Assembly: GCA_018466975.1 (NCBI GenBank) | Contig: CM031556.1 | Location: 2,418,001 to 2,482,000, forward strand | Length of the DNA stretch: 64,000 bases | Source of the DNA: Sparassis latifolia | Lineage: Eukaryota > Basidiomycota > Agaricomycetes > Polyporales > Sparassidaceae | Direction: 5' to 3' | Shown here: positions 1 through 11,067 of the stretch, piece by piece | Layout: the number at the start of each line of letters is the position of its first letter | Numbering within the stretch: the stretch's first letter is position 1 | The notes under the pieces: model-generated | What the model was told of the DNA's origin: nothing | Seen by the model: only the letters and a program-made list of their open reading frames with translations | Databases searched by the model: none | Program-made: the position numbers and the translations under genes

Positions 1-282
1 CATCTGTTCGAGTAAAAGACTGCCCAGCAGAATAATGGCAATGAGTGGTCTCAGTGTCCAGCTGAGAGTGGTTGGTGTATGTGGTCAAGCTTTCAAGGCA
101 CACGCTGATACTGAACACCTGATGACGTCCATAACCATAGACGCCCGATGATTCCGATCGAACCAGTCTCGGCCCAACACAAACCTGATGCCCTTTCAAT
201 TAAACAGGCCAAGTAAGTACAGCATTAGATTCCTATATATGTGTGCGAGGCAGAACACAATAAATACAGTCCAACACTACCC

Positions 283-3200
283 TTAGGCGCGTATTGGGTG
301 CGACGATCCGTGCAAACCTCCCGAGCCTCCAGAGAAAGAGAACTTGTCAGGTACTGCTGACGTATGAACAGCAGACATGGAAGCCACATACTCTTCACCA
401 CAGTTCTGCGTGATGAAGTCTTGGAGCATTTTCGTGTAGCGTACTGGGAGTCATGTCAATCTCACGACGAGTCAGCTAAAAAAACAGGAGACATACGAGC
501 AACGGGGAAGCGGTCCCCCACTCGAGTGATCATTGCGCTAAATTGATGAATGTCGTCGGCTCACTGCATCGTGCATGTAGAAGCAACGGAATTGGTTCTC
601 ACCGGATATAATCTATCTCAGCTCGTAGAATATCACACTGTTCCTTGACTTTTAACTCGATAGCGACCCGCATGAATCGCACCAATATTCTGCCAGCCAT
701 GTACCAACAGATCTGACAAAGATGTGAGGGAGACGAGTTCCGACAGAAGGCAATGGCAATCTTCATACCATCGGAAATATGCCAAGAAGTGACAGATCGT
801 AGCTCGTGGAGGACACGCCGTGCAGCAAGTCCAGGATTGCCCGCGCAGATGTCAAGATCTTCCTTGACGAGACACAAGTCGATCGTCCGACGATAGCGTG
901 AGTTTCGTGAAGCAGAATCTGTGCACTTGACATGACAAACCAATCAGTGAGTTTATCCATGACATCAGCATAGAAGAGCACCTACAGATGTGACGCCGTC
1001 AAAGAGATGAAAAGATGTGCATCAACGCCGTGACTCTCCATTGGGTCCTTCATATGCTGCGGGAAGGATGCCTTGAACGCGATGATAAGGTCATCCAATT
1101 CCATGAACGCAGGAGTCTTGCGGATGTCCGTGAAGTCCGAGCGTCCAGTGTTGTCTGGACTGTTAGTTGGGGACATCGTTGCTGGATCTTTCGTATGATG
1201 TCTCGCACGGAATCTACAGTTGAAGTTCTTGACCCGAGAAAGTAGTATGGAGGACTTGACATAGAGGATGAACGAATCTGTTTGGTCAGCAGGATGGACG
1301 AGTAGCACATCGTTGTCGTGTGACCACTGTCGGTCATCATGACGTACAAGCACCTGCTTTGAGCATCAGTGCGACGATACCTAAGGAAAAGGATGAAATA
1401 AACTAACCCCTTTGTTGAAATGATCGCCACGGAGAGGCAACAGCTGTGAGACATCTTGATCGTCCAGCATCATCGCCCATCCATTTCCACACCCTTGAGT
1501 CCGCTCCAAAGTATACGCTTGTAAGAGTAAATCAGGAAAGACGAAACAGGATGGACACCCCTAAATACCTAGCCAAAAGGTGTTGCGCCTCACTTCGTCC
1601 TCGATCACAGTGGCAGCTGGGTGTAGGACGGCGGCTGGTTTAAACGATTGCGCGATTGTGTGAAAGGGTGGACAAATGTTCAACCCGCAAGGAACGGCCG
1701 AACGTAGCGACTTCGCGGCTCCGTTGTACGCCTGAGCCATGAAAGTCAGATCGAATTGTTCAAAGACTTAAGTTCAACGAACTCTAACCTCTGACCACCT
1801 TCGACAAAATATACCACTAGTGAGCAGAAAAAAGCAGAAAAGAAGGATTTTAATTACATGCCGTTCGCCCAATACCACCAACTTAGAATGATCAAAGCTA
1901 CACCAAAGTATTTGAGCGCTTTGCTAATAGATGTCTAAGCCGAGCGGCAGCACCTTGTACACCTTGGAAAAGGTCCACACCCAGATGCACGGAGTCCTCG
2001 ATGGCTACAGTCGCGAACTTGGCCTGTGACTCGGCGAAAGAATCGGGCCTGCCCTCAATCACTTTGTATTTCTCCGTGAATGGGTCGTCTACTAAGGACG
2101 CGTGATTAAAATATGCAAGGGTGTATAAAGAAGCTCACATGGAGAAAAATCGAAGGTCGCCATGGAAGGTGGTGAGGGCATAGCTGCAGTATACATGCTC
2201 CCCATTGCGCACATCGCATGTAGCAAACCGGTCGAAGGGAAATCAGGATGAGTAGGGGGTAACAACAGTGATGTCAAGAATGTCGGAACGTGAAACAAGC
2301 GTTCAGCATCGACGTTATGTGAGAAGAAAGCTTCAATGCTGCGAGAATTCAGCTAACAATACCACAGTGTACCATAAATGCTTGGGCTTACAGATGTCGA
2401 ACAAGTTCAGGGCTTGGAAGCGTGCGCGGCCAAGACAGAAACATGAGGTCTTCGTTGGAACTACCAGAAGACATCGCAGAACGACTAGATCGACCATCAA
2501 CTTGATTTCCGGGATCAAGCAATGTAGTTGAACTGTCGGCGCCAGATATCGCAGAAGACAAGGGATTGTCAATGAGACTGGCTACGTCTGCGAGGTCATC
2601 CAATGCAGATGCCACCGGCATCGGAGGGAGAAACGGCCTTGGATCTGGCTCGAAAGGCTTGTTGGCATTGTAAAGGTCATATCCGACTACGCCAACTCCT
2701 GGTGTATGGGCCGTAGCTAACGCGTCTGGACTGTTCCCGTTGGAGAAGATAAAATTCGGACCGCCCAAATCGTTTGGCCGTGGTAGGCTAGAAGAAGATG
2801 AGTCCTTCTCGTACAACGTTGCTTCAAGTTCGCCTACACAGGGAATGAGAGGTTAAGCGTAGAAACCGCTGAGTAACACTTACTAATGCGGTTCTCCAGC
2901 GCCTTTAACTGATCGTCAGATAACTTACCGGTCTCCTCTTCAGGGACTGTAACATCGATATCGGTTATTGGCATGAAGAAATGAGTGCGCAGGACGTACT
3001 ATCATCATATGTGCATTCGGGGTGAGGGGGTAGCTCGGCACCCGCTGGGGCATGGGACAGGGCATATTTATGAGAGCGCAAACAGGTTGAACATGGCCTC
3101 TTGGCGTCGCTGTGCCAGAGTCAATGGTTGGATCTGGATTAAGTTCTGTTGATCGGGAACACACCATTTCTGCCGAGAACATCAGTTACCGATGAACTGT

Positions 3201-3497
3201 CAACGAATACAAATGCTGAAGCGTACCAGTTTACGCCTGCGACATTGGTGGCATGCCTGCGGATACAGGGGGATGAGACACAGGCAGAGGGGGTCGGGTA
3301 GGGGTACTGACTTGGTTCCGTCGGAGAATATGAGCACTGCGAAGAGGCTCGGACGAGGAAGCGTGAGCCCGAGATGGTGTGGCTGTCGCCTTCGGCATTC
3401 CGAGTCGTAACTTAGACGGGATTAGAGAGATGGAGGACGGTGTAGAGATGCCCGACGTGACAAATCTTCCGCTACCAAACGCCGCACTGCTCACCAT
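283..3497 (-). CDS. Zn2Cys6 fungal-specific transcription factor
   Basis: Predicted nuclear DNA-binding regulator; target genes are unknown. The ATG at 3497 opens a Ser/Pro-rich leader of 62 residues. The zinc cluster follows, assembled from three exons: ACHQCRRRKL, a 5-nt exon, then DAKRPCSTCLRSH, giving all six cysteines. After a linker (PEEETGKLSDDQLKALENRI) comes the fungal_trans middle homology region, with LFHVPTFLTSLLLPPTHP, SAVPCGLNICPPFH, IEDEVRRNTFWL and GNGWAMMLDDQDVSQLLP. The C-terminal part includes SSAQILLHETHA, ARAILDLLHG and FPVALRYTKMLQDFI. I placed the stop (TAA) at 283-285 after splicing the last introns near 602 and 490-450. The gene has many 50-60-nt introns. It is divergent from the gamma-glutamyltransferase gene, with 357 bp between the two ATGs. 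Family call is firm; several middle exon borders are approximate. Confidence 0.85.
3165..3169 (-). other. 5-nt micro-exon AAATG in the zinc cluster
   Basis: On the minus strand, exon 2 (3256-3227) ends in codons for RRRKL. A GT-AG intron at 3226-3170 (57 nt) and another at 3164-3110 (55 nt, GTGTGT to GCACAG) leave only AAATG between them. Joining AAATG to the C at 3109 gives AAA TGC GAC, that is K-C-D, the invariant third cysteine of a Zn2Cys6 cluster. The upstream intron 3311-3257 (55 nt) has donor GTCAGT. No other combination of GT and AG sites that I could see restores KLKCD. Confidence 0.75.
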
Positions 3498-3854
3498 CCG
3501 CAGCTAGGTATCCGCTTACGTACGGCGCTGATCTACCGTTGTGCTCCGAGTCGGTGGCACCAACAACTCAGACTCTTCCGCGACACCGAGTTCATGTGAG
3601 ACTGCACCCGCGACATTGCCTGAATTCAACCCTTCTCGACGTCTCCCGTACCTGAACATGATAAGTATTCCACGGGATCCGGACCCCCGCTTCTGTCGCG
3701 TGGCTGAGACGTATACCCAATCTTCCACACTCATGAGAGTTATCAATCGATCTCACTTATCTCCTGACTCGGAGGACCGTAATATAGTATGATACTATAA
3801 GAGTGCCGCACAGTGGTAGTTGTTCCCAAGCACTTCACAAAAGTCTTGCTCACC
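3498..3854. promoter_or_regulatory. Divergent intergenic region, TF / gamma-glutamyltransferase
   Basis: These 357 bp separate the outward-facing start codons of the zinc-cluster factor and the gamma-glutamyltransferase. A minus-strand open stretch (3516-3746) shows no recognisable motif and is closed by a stop before the factor's ATG. I saw no strong TATA box. Confidence 0.4.
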
Positions 3855-6469
3855 ATGAAGATCGATTGGAACAAGGTAGACCAGCCTGAGATCGTCTTTC
3901 AACGATTCCCGAGCAGGAGATCGCAAGTGTACGGAACGAAAGGGATCGTTTCATCTTCGCAGCCTCTTGCTACCGAGGCAGGTTTGGAGATCCTCAGAAA
4001 GGGCGGTAATGCTGGTGAGCAGCCGCTTCTAAATTAACATATCCGCCATCTCCTCAACTCGCGACATGCAGCTGACGCCGCGGTCGCAACTTCTGCGGCA
4101 CTCAACGTCACTGAACCAAGTTGCTGCGGCATTGGCGGGTAAGCACCCATCGTCTGATTAATCAGCTCACGATTGACATCGGGACAGAGATGCATTCTGT
4201 CTGTTCTACGACGTCAAGACGAAGACTATCAAGGCCTTGAATGGCTCCGGACATTCACCTGCTAAGCTCACCATCGATCATATTCGCAAGCGAGGCATTA
4301 CTGGGAACAACATCCCGGTAACCGATCTCAACTCGGTCACTGTTCCGGGTCAGTCATTCTGTACATGGTCCGAGCTTGGAGCTTATGCGCCGCATGTTTG
4401 TAACACAGGTGCCGCTGCCGCATGGGTAGACACTGTCAAGAAGTTTGGGAGCGGTAAGCTTTCTGTGGCGGAGGTCCTTGCACCTGCTATCAGACTTGCG
4501 GAGGAAGGGTAAGCTGCATACGCGATCTACTATTCCTTGTACTCACATCATCCAGAGTTCCGGTGTCAGAAATTCATGCATACAGTGTACGTACACTTCT
4601 GGGATAACGCCTGGCTGCTCTGTTCATTATGCATCGTCTCACAGTGGAAGAGGTCAGAAGACCTGATTAAGAACGCTTCTCCGAACGGAGATGAGATGCT
4701 TCTCAACGGCAAAGCGCCCTTGCTGGGACAAATCGTTCAGCTCCCCAATCTCGCGCAGACGTTCCGCGCGCTCGCGGAGCAAGGCAAGGATGGATTCTAT
4801 AAGGGGCGGGTTGCCGAAGCCATTGTAGATTTGATCCAGAGCATGGGCGGCGTGATGGAACTCGAGGATCTCTCCAAACACGAGACGTCATTCGTCGAGC
4901 CCATCAAGTACACATTCAACAACGAGGTTACGGTGTACGAGGTGCGTAGTGGCGTTGTGGCCGCCACTGTTGCTTCATCTTTTGCTAGTGCCCGCCCAAC
5001 GGACAAGGTATAACTGCTCTTCTCGCTCTTGGAATCCTCGACAACATGGAGGAACAAGGCAAGATAGGATCGCTACTGGAGATGGAGCACAATTCTGCCG
5101 AATATCTCCATGCTCTTGTCGAAGCTCTACGGTGGGTTCGCTTTTAGTGTGTTGGCTTGAGTGTGACTGAATGCCCACGACAGGCTCGCATTCGCTGGTA
5201 TGTGTTTTCTCTTTTGAAGGACAACGCGATGACTGGAACCATTTCATCTTCACAGATAGCCAGTACTATGTCACTGATCCAGACACCGCTCACATACCTG
5301 TCACAGAGCTCTTGAGCAAGGTGAGACTGTCCAGTCAAGTCCATGACACGTCGCTAATTCCGTCGTAGGAATATCTGGCTTCGCGTGCCAAACTTTTTGA
5401 ATCCACCAAATCCAATGATGTCGTCCATGTAAGACACGCCGTGGTACTAAGTGTCCCCCTCTCATAGTAACGATCATCCATGCATTCAGGGAAACCCCGT
5501 GAACTCCTCCGACACAGTCTATTTCTCTGGTGCATATTGCTGTCATCTAGCACGTAGATGCATGACTCATTTCTTAACCCAGTTGCCGATCAATGGGGAA
5601 ATGCGTGCAGTTACATTCAGAGCAACTATGCAGGTCAGTGTCCTGACATGGTTTTGGGTCCCCGTCGCTTTTTTAATGCCTGGAGACCCACCTAGCAGGA
5701 TTCGGAACTGGAGGTAAGCAGACAGAAACTGCTTGGTCCCATCGGTGCTTAGTCCTTCGCCGCAGCTGTCCCGAAGGGCTGCGGTTTCACTCTGCAAAAC
5801 CGAGGGTCCAACTTCAACCTCACTCCGGGTCACCCTAATGCCCTGAAGGTACATCACAAATGCAGTGAACACTCCCGTGCGATTGCTGATTCACCTCGTC
5901 CCCAGGGAGGCAAGCGGCCCTACCACACAATCATCCCAGCCATGGCCCTCCGAGGAGACGAACTGTTCCTGAGCTATGGGGTCATGGGCGGATTCATGCA
6001 GGTACAGACCCGCCTTCATCGCCGAGCTATGCGCGCATAGCTGACAGTTCTTGCTTGCCCACCAGCCCCAAGGCCATGTCCAGGTCCTGCTGAACTTGCT
6101 TCGTGGATACACCGCCCAAGCCGCGCTGGACGCGCCGCGCTTCTGCATCTCCGCCGGCAGCCCGGAGACGCAGAGTGGGCAAACTGGCACCGCGGGCGAT
6201 GTCAACAGCGAGGTGTACTTCGAGGAGGGTATCCCCGATGCTGTCCTCGAGCAGCTGAGAGGTGAGCGCCGGCAGTGTATCGCGTTTGCGGGAGGGCTGA
6301 CGGCGAGTTCGCAGCGATGGGTCACGATGCGCGTCGCGTTAGTGGAATGAGTCGCGGGATGCTGGGGCGTGGCCAGATTATCCAGCGCATCGTGGATCCG
6401 TCTGGTAGGACGGTGTGGGGGGCAGGTTCAGACCCACGCGCCGATGGGCATGCAGCGGCACAGATCTAG
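3855..6469 (+). CDS. Gamma-glutamyltransferase family protein (YwrD-like)
   Basis: Predicted N-terminal-nucleophile enzyme that would transfer or hydrolyse gamma-glutamyl groups from glutathione-like substrates; it resembles the bacterial YwrD-type branch more than secreted mammalian GGT. The spliced product starts at the ATG in context CACCATG (3855). Family landmarks are [48 protein letters not shown], the PGAAAAW segment and LAEEG. The autoprocessing threonine is expected in [16 protein letters not shown], split by an intron just after YFS (about 5528-5577). Further conserved parts are [20 protein letters not shown] and [16 protein letters not shown]. The last exon ends at TAG 6467-6469. 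At least eight short introns interrupt it. No signal peptide is evident, so a cytosolic site is inferred. The active-site residue is present. Confidence 0.88.
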
Positions 6470-6737
6470 GACCATCGCTTGACTGCACACGAATCTACAG
6501 ACGATCTAAAGTCAAAGGCAAGCGAAGAAATGCGGTATGTATCCTTATGAGAAGCATATTATCGGATGTATGCATGCGCGAGATGTATGTACCATCCAGT
6601 CACAGCAGAGTGTCAGAAGACGCGATCCAATTACATCCAGAGCATGACAGCATACCAGGTGTCCCGAGAATATACAATGCAGCAGGCAATAAAAATGCGT
6701 CAAGAAAACGAATACTGTAGCGAACTGTCCGCATTGC

Positions 6738-8495
6738 TCACATCCACCTCTCCTTCTGCCGCTCGCTACCTACCATATTGCGGCGTCTGTACTCGCGGAG
6801 CTCGCGCGTTTTGTCTTCGCCGCTCACCTTCCCCCACCCCGCGAGCGGCACGACGATGACCGTCGCGTTGTCCTCACTGCCCATCTCCTCTGCGTACGCG
6901 AGGATGCGCTGTGCCGCATGGCGCGGGCTGAGCGCGCCGCGTGCGAGGTCGGTAATCTCGTCGTCAGACACGACGGACGACACACCGTCGGAGAGGAGCG
7001 TGATGTGCGAGAATTCGCCGCCTGCCGGCCGGCAGTGTCAGCGCGTGCGCGTGCAGAGATAATGCACAGACTGACCCTGTACGAGATGCGTGCGCACTTC
7101 CGGCTCGGGGTCACCCCGTAGGGCTTGAATTTCATGTCACCGAGACTGCGATAGCGAGGAAACGCAGTTAACCGTCACGGTAATGATGAGTGTGCAGCTG
7201 TAGGCGCTAACCTGCGTGTGTTGGCCAACGCGCCCATCCACCTATACAGCACAATGACGCAGAATCAGAGAAGGCGTAGATTAGGCGCAGGGAGAACGAG
7301 CTGTGTCGCACCGTGTCTCGCCAAAGGAGTCTGCGATCAGGCTGCTGACCATCATCCTGCGGAGCCGCGCAGTCTCCACACGTGCGTCGGCATGGTGGTT
7401 TTCGGTCATGGGGATGAACTTGCCTCCGTCCATCGAGCACAACAATACACGCGTGTCACTGCGATACATTCATCAATAAGTATACCAGGTGCACGGACGG
7501 CGAGTACAAAGTGATGATGGAAGGCAAGATAATGACTCACCCCACATGTGCGACGGTGAGCGCTATCTTCTCTGACGCGAAGAAAGGTGTGGCGGAGTTG
7601 TCGAGGGATTGGAGGAGGACTACAGAAGCTGTTGCGCCGCACTCCTTGGCCGCGTTCTCTATTGCGAGCATCCTGTCTACCTGCGCGCCATGTTTGGCTA
7701 CACTCGGTAGTACGGGAGGTATGACGCACCTCAAAGAACGCCAAGGTTGCTCGTGCTTCCAAGTCCAGCTCTTGACTGGCATCGGGTGAACTAGGTCGTA
7801 TCCAAGGGGCCAGGGCGCCGCCCTTGAACCGCTTGAAGTACCCGCCGAGTTCCTTGGCCCAAGCAAATAGCTCAGGTATTTGTGACTTGTCTACGTTCTC
7901 GAAGAGACCGTGCAATTCCTGGCGGAGAAATCCGGACACCGTGGAACCGCCATGACCGTCGTATATGCCCACGAAGAGGACCTGACGAGCTAAGGCGTCT
8001 GGCAGTGCTGACGGATCCCAGTCTATTTGGAAAGACTTCTGAGACTTAGACGGAGCTCCTCGGGGTTAAGCGAGAGAGAGACGAAGGAGTAGAAGTCCTC
8101 CTGGGTCCTAGAACGAGATCAGATGCAATGGAAGACATCCAGATTCGGAGACATACAGTCGCTCTCCACGAGATGAAGCGACACCTATGATTTTGGGGTT
8201 ATTGAGGAGGAGACGTGCGGAGCCTCCTATAGAAGAGGGCGAGAACGTTCAATAGAGCAGTGGCGTGTGAGACGTAGGAATTCACCTGGGGTCGAGAAGC
8301 GGATATAGTCATGATAGCGGGCGATGTTCTTCTGTACGAAGGTACGTGGTCTGGATTTTGTGAGTACGGGAGACTGGAAGGAGTGCCAAAGTCGAAAAGC
8401 CATGCGAAGCTGCTGGGCCCATCGACTTGACCATCGAGAATTTCCAGTGAATTTCCTGGAGATTTCTGTGCGAGTGAACTCGACGCGCGTGTCAT
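6738..8495 (-). CDS. PTC6: PP2C-type protein phosphatase, Ptc6-like
   Basis: Metal-dependent Ser/Thr phosphatase. The metal-binding signature YDGHGGSTVSGF lies near 7970, followed by GATASVVLL, then ALTVAHVGDTRVLLC, SLGDMKFKPYGVTPEPE, ITLLSDGVSSVVSDDE and GSEDNATVIVV. The N-terminal part (MTRASSSLAQKSP, later RYHDYIRFSTP and NNPKIIGVASSRGERLTQEDFY) resembles fungal Ptc6/Aup1 proteins, which act on mitochondrial substrates; the basic, Ser-rich start would suit a presequence, but targeting is inference. ATG at 8495-8493, stop TGA at 6740-6738. About eight introns; the join near 8040-8090 is uncertain. The gene converges with the gamma-glutamyltransferase gene, with 268 bp between stop codons. 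Confidence 0.85.
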
Positions 8496-8810
8496 GTAGA
8501 CTGACTAAGCAGGGATCTTATCTGACAAGGACGCGTCGCGTGTCCGCGTATAAATAGCGTCTCGACGCACATTCGTCGACGCGTTCTTTAACTTCCCCGT
8601 CCAAATGCCTAAGTTATAACTTTCGTCAAATATTCGCGCTCGGAATCACTGCTGCATCGTCATGTGCTGGACCACCAGTGACGGGAATGTACTGTGCCTC
8701 GCGCTGACTTCGCTGCTCTCCCATAAATACTCCCCGAATGTCTCCCGTCCTTCCCCCCGTCCTCCAGGTCTTTCCCCTCAGCCTCGCGGTGCTTCCTTGG
8801 TCACCCAAGC
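8496..8810. promoter_or_regulatory. Divergent promoter region, PP2C / histidine acid phosphatase
   Basis: 315 bp between two outward-facing start codons. A TATA-like CATAAATAC lies at 8722-8729, about 85 bp before the phosphatase ATG. A stronger TATAAATA lies at 8549-8556, about 255 bp before that ATG and close to the PP2C start. Use of either box is inferred from sequence only. Confidence 0.45.
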
Positions 8811-10839
8811 ATGTTGAATACCGTTCTTCTCCTCGCATCTCTTACGCTGGTCCTTGCAGCACCGACCATTGATCCTGCCTCGTCGATCGCAGGTTCCACC
8901 GTCAGCTTTTCCTTCCCACCCGCAGGTGCCACGTTCACTGCATATGAAGCCTACTTCCCCGGTGCTTCAGAAGTTGGATATCCCGGTCCCACTCCTAGTT
9001 GGTATCTTTTTCTTCTGTCCGTAGTCGGTGTACTCATCCTGTAACCTTACTCAGCTGGTGATGAGGCGGAGGCTATCCAGACTGCTCCCGCTGCGGCACT
9101 CAACCTCGATGCCTACCCTCTCGTGAACCCATTGGCCCAGTACACAGGAGATGTCCCTTCATTCAACACTTTGCACCACTGGGGAAACCTCGGTCCTTGG
9201 TATTCTGTCGGTGAAGCCTTCGGTCTGCCTGGCGCCTCACCACAGATTCCTGCTGGGTGTGAGCTCACGCAAGTCCATCTTCTCCATCGCCACGGTGCCA
9301 GGTACCCTACGTCTGGTTCGGACCCGGGCCAGTTTGCGGCCTTCGTGCACTCGGCCGCCGAGGGCGCCGGTTTTACTGCGACCGGTCCCTTGGAATTCTT
9401 GAATTCGTGGACGTACAAGCTTGGCGCTGAGATATTGACTCCGTTCGGTCGGGAACAGCTGTGAGGTTCTCGATCCGTGCTGTTGTGGAAACGTACTAAT
9501 AGTGACTTCATGTAGCTACGAACTCGGTGTGGGCTTCCGGGTGAAATACGGTGAACTCTTGAAGGGGTTCAATGCTCTTCCAGTATGGCGGACAACCTCA
9601 GAGGGTAAACCCTTGAACACTTTCGCCTTATGTTGCAGAAGACTGATTGCTCCCATCAGAGCGAATGGTTGACTCTGCGTCAGTGCAGTGGATTTTTTTT
9701 GCGCGAGATCGAAGTTGACAGTCAGTTCCAGTTTGCAATTTGCTGCAGGTTTCTTCGGTGTACAGCAATACCAGAACTCCTATTATGAGGAGATCATCGT
9801 CGAGAACTCCGGGTTCAACAACACGCTGTCTCCATGGAACGCGTGCCCGAACTCCAACAACGCGGTCGGCAATCTCGGTGGCGTATACTCCGGCAATTAG
9901 ACCAACATCTACCTCAACGGTACCGTAGAGAGGTTGCAGAAGTATGTGACCGGTCTTGAGCTGAACACGAACTATGTGTTCGGGATGCAGCAGCTTTGTG
10001 CTTATGAGACTGTCGCTCTCGGCTATTCGGACTTCTGCGATATCTTTACTGTGGAGGAATGGCTTGGCTTTGAGTACGCAAACGGTGCGTACACACTTCA
10101 TCGCATTGTGGTCGTGCCATTTGACGTCTCTCCCCAGACCTGAGCTTCTGGTACAGTAACGGTCCCGGAAGTCCCGTCGCTGCTGCACAGGGAATAGGCT
10201 ATGTCCAGGAGCTCGTGTCGCGCCTGACACAGACACCGCTCACGGTATTCGACACCAGCACGAATGGAACGTTGGACGGCAACCCGGTCACGTTCCCGCT
10301 CAACCAACCCATTTACGTGGACGCGACTCATGACACCGTCATCGCGCAAAGTGCGTATCCGCAAGGTGCTTATAGGAGACCTGCGTTGATCATATGTATA
10401 TAGTCGTTACTGCGCTCAATTTCACCACTTTGGCTGCGAATGGTCCTCTGCCAGTTGACCATATTCCGGCATACCAGGTGCGTGGTACCGCGATTTCGCG
10501 CTGAGCCGTCACTCAGGTGTTTCCATCACGCAGACCTACCACGTGAACCAGATTGCACCGTTTGGCTCGAACCTCGTGGGACAGGTCGTATCCTGCCCCG
10601 CATCTCCGCAGAACGCGACGCAGGAGTCGTTTATCCGCTTCATCCTGAACGACGGCGTCGTGCCGCTCACGGGCATCGCCCACTGTGAAACGCCCAATCC
10701 TGATGGCCTGTGCTCGGTGGCGAATTTTGTGCAGGGCATGCAGGAGCGCATCGCGCAGGTGAACTTCAACTACGACTGCTTCGCGGACTATCCTGCGCCG
10801 TACCCAGACGACATCATCGACGGGCGAGAGTGGAAGTAG
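8811..10839 (+). CDS. Secreted histidine acid phosphatase (phytase-like), interrupted by in-frame TAG
   Basis: Branch-2 histidine acid phosphatase, expected to release phosphate from phytate or other phosphomonoesters outside the cell. The ATG at 8811 starts a signal peptide (MLNTVLLLASLTLVLAAP). The nucleophile motif is LLHRHGARYPTSGSDP, near 9287-9320. Downstream are TTSEERMVDSALQFAAGFFG, CAYETVALGYSDFCDIF and GPGSPVAAAQGIGYVQEL. The proton-donor HD motif is in YVDATHDTVIAQ. The C-terminal Cys-rich part ends at TAG 10837-10839. An in-frame TAG sits at 9898-9900, between LGGVYSGN and TNIYLNGTVERL. Both sides read as family sequence, so the stop would cut off the HD motif and leave an inactive fragment. 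Either this allele is a pseudogene, the base is an error, or a 48-nt segment around the stop is spliced out (next entry). A pseudogene is a fair alternative call. Confidence 0.8.
9883..9930 (+). other. Possible stop-removing exitron in the acid phosphatase
   Basis: The segment begins GTATAC and ends GTAGAG, is exactly 48 nt (16 codons) and contains the in-frame TAG at 9898. A CTCAAC sequence at 9913-9918 could act as a branch point. Removing it joins GGC to AGG and keeps the frame. Against this, the skipped residues (TNIYLNGTVE) look like ordinary conserved protein rather than intron. Confidence 0.3.
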
Positions 10840-11067
10840 AGGAAGCGGTTGTACAAAAATTATATCACCAATACATGGGTGAACGTTGAAGTGATGCATA
10901 TGAATTGTATGCAACCCTACGATAGCGAGTACCGCGTCAGTCCAAGCACGTGCAGTAACCCTAACCCGACTACCAGTTAGTCAGAGTCACGGCTTGCGTG
11001 TAGGAACGGCAGTCGGTTGACACCAGCTGCTGCAAACCAGCTGCTCTCTCTCGTCCCTTCACTTCTC

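Noticed and set aside
3516..3746. Minus-strand frame upstream of the zinc-cluster factor as a first exon.
   Set aside because: An in-frame stop separates it from ATG 3497 and only a 20-nt GT-AG gap could bridge it.
9883..9900. An 18-nt GTATAC...TTAG segment that would end exactly at the TAG of the acid phosphatase.
   Set aside because: Far too short for a spliceosomal intron; the 48-nt option is the shortest reasonable one.
11017..11067. Upstream extension of the m-AAA protease frame.
   Set aside because: It begins with TTG, not ATG; ATG 11068 gives a better mitochondrial presequence.
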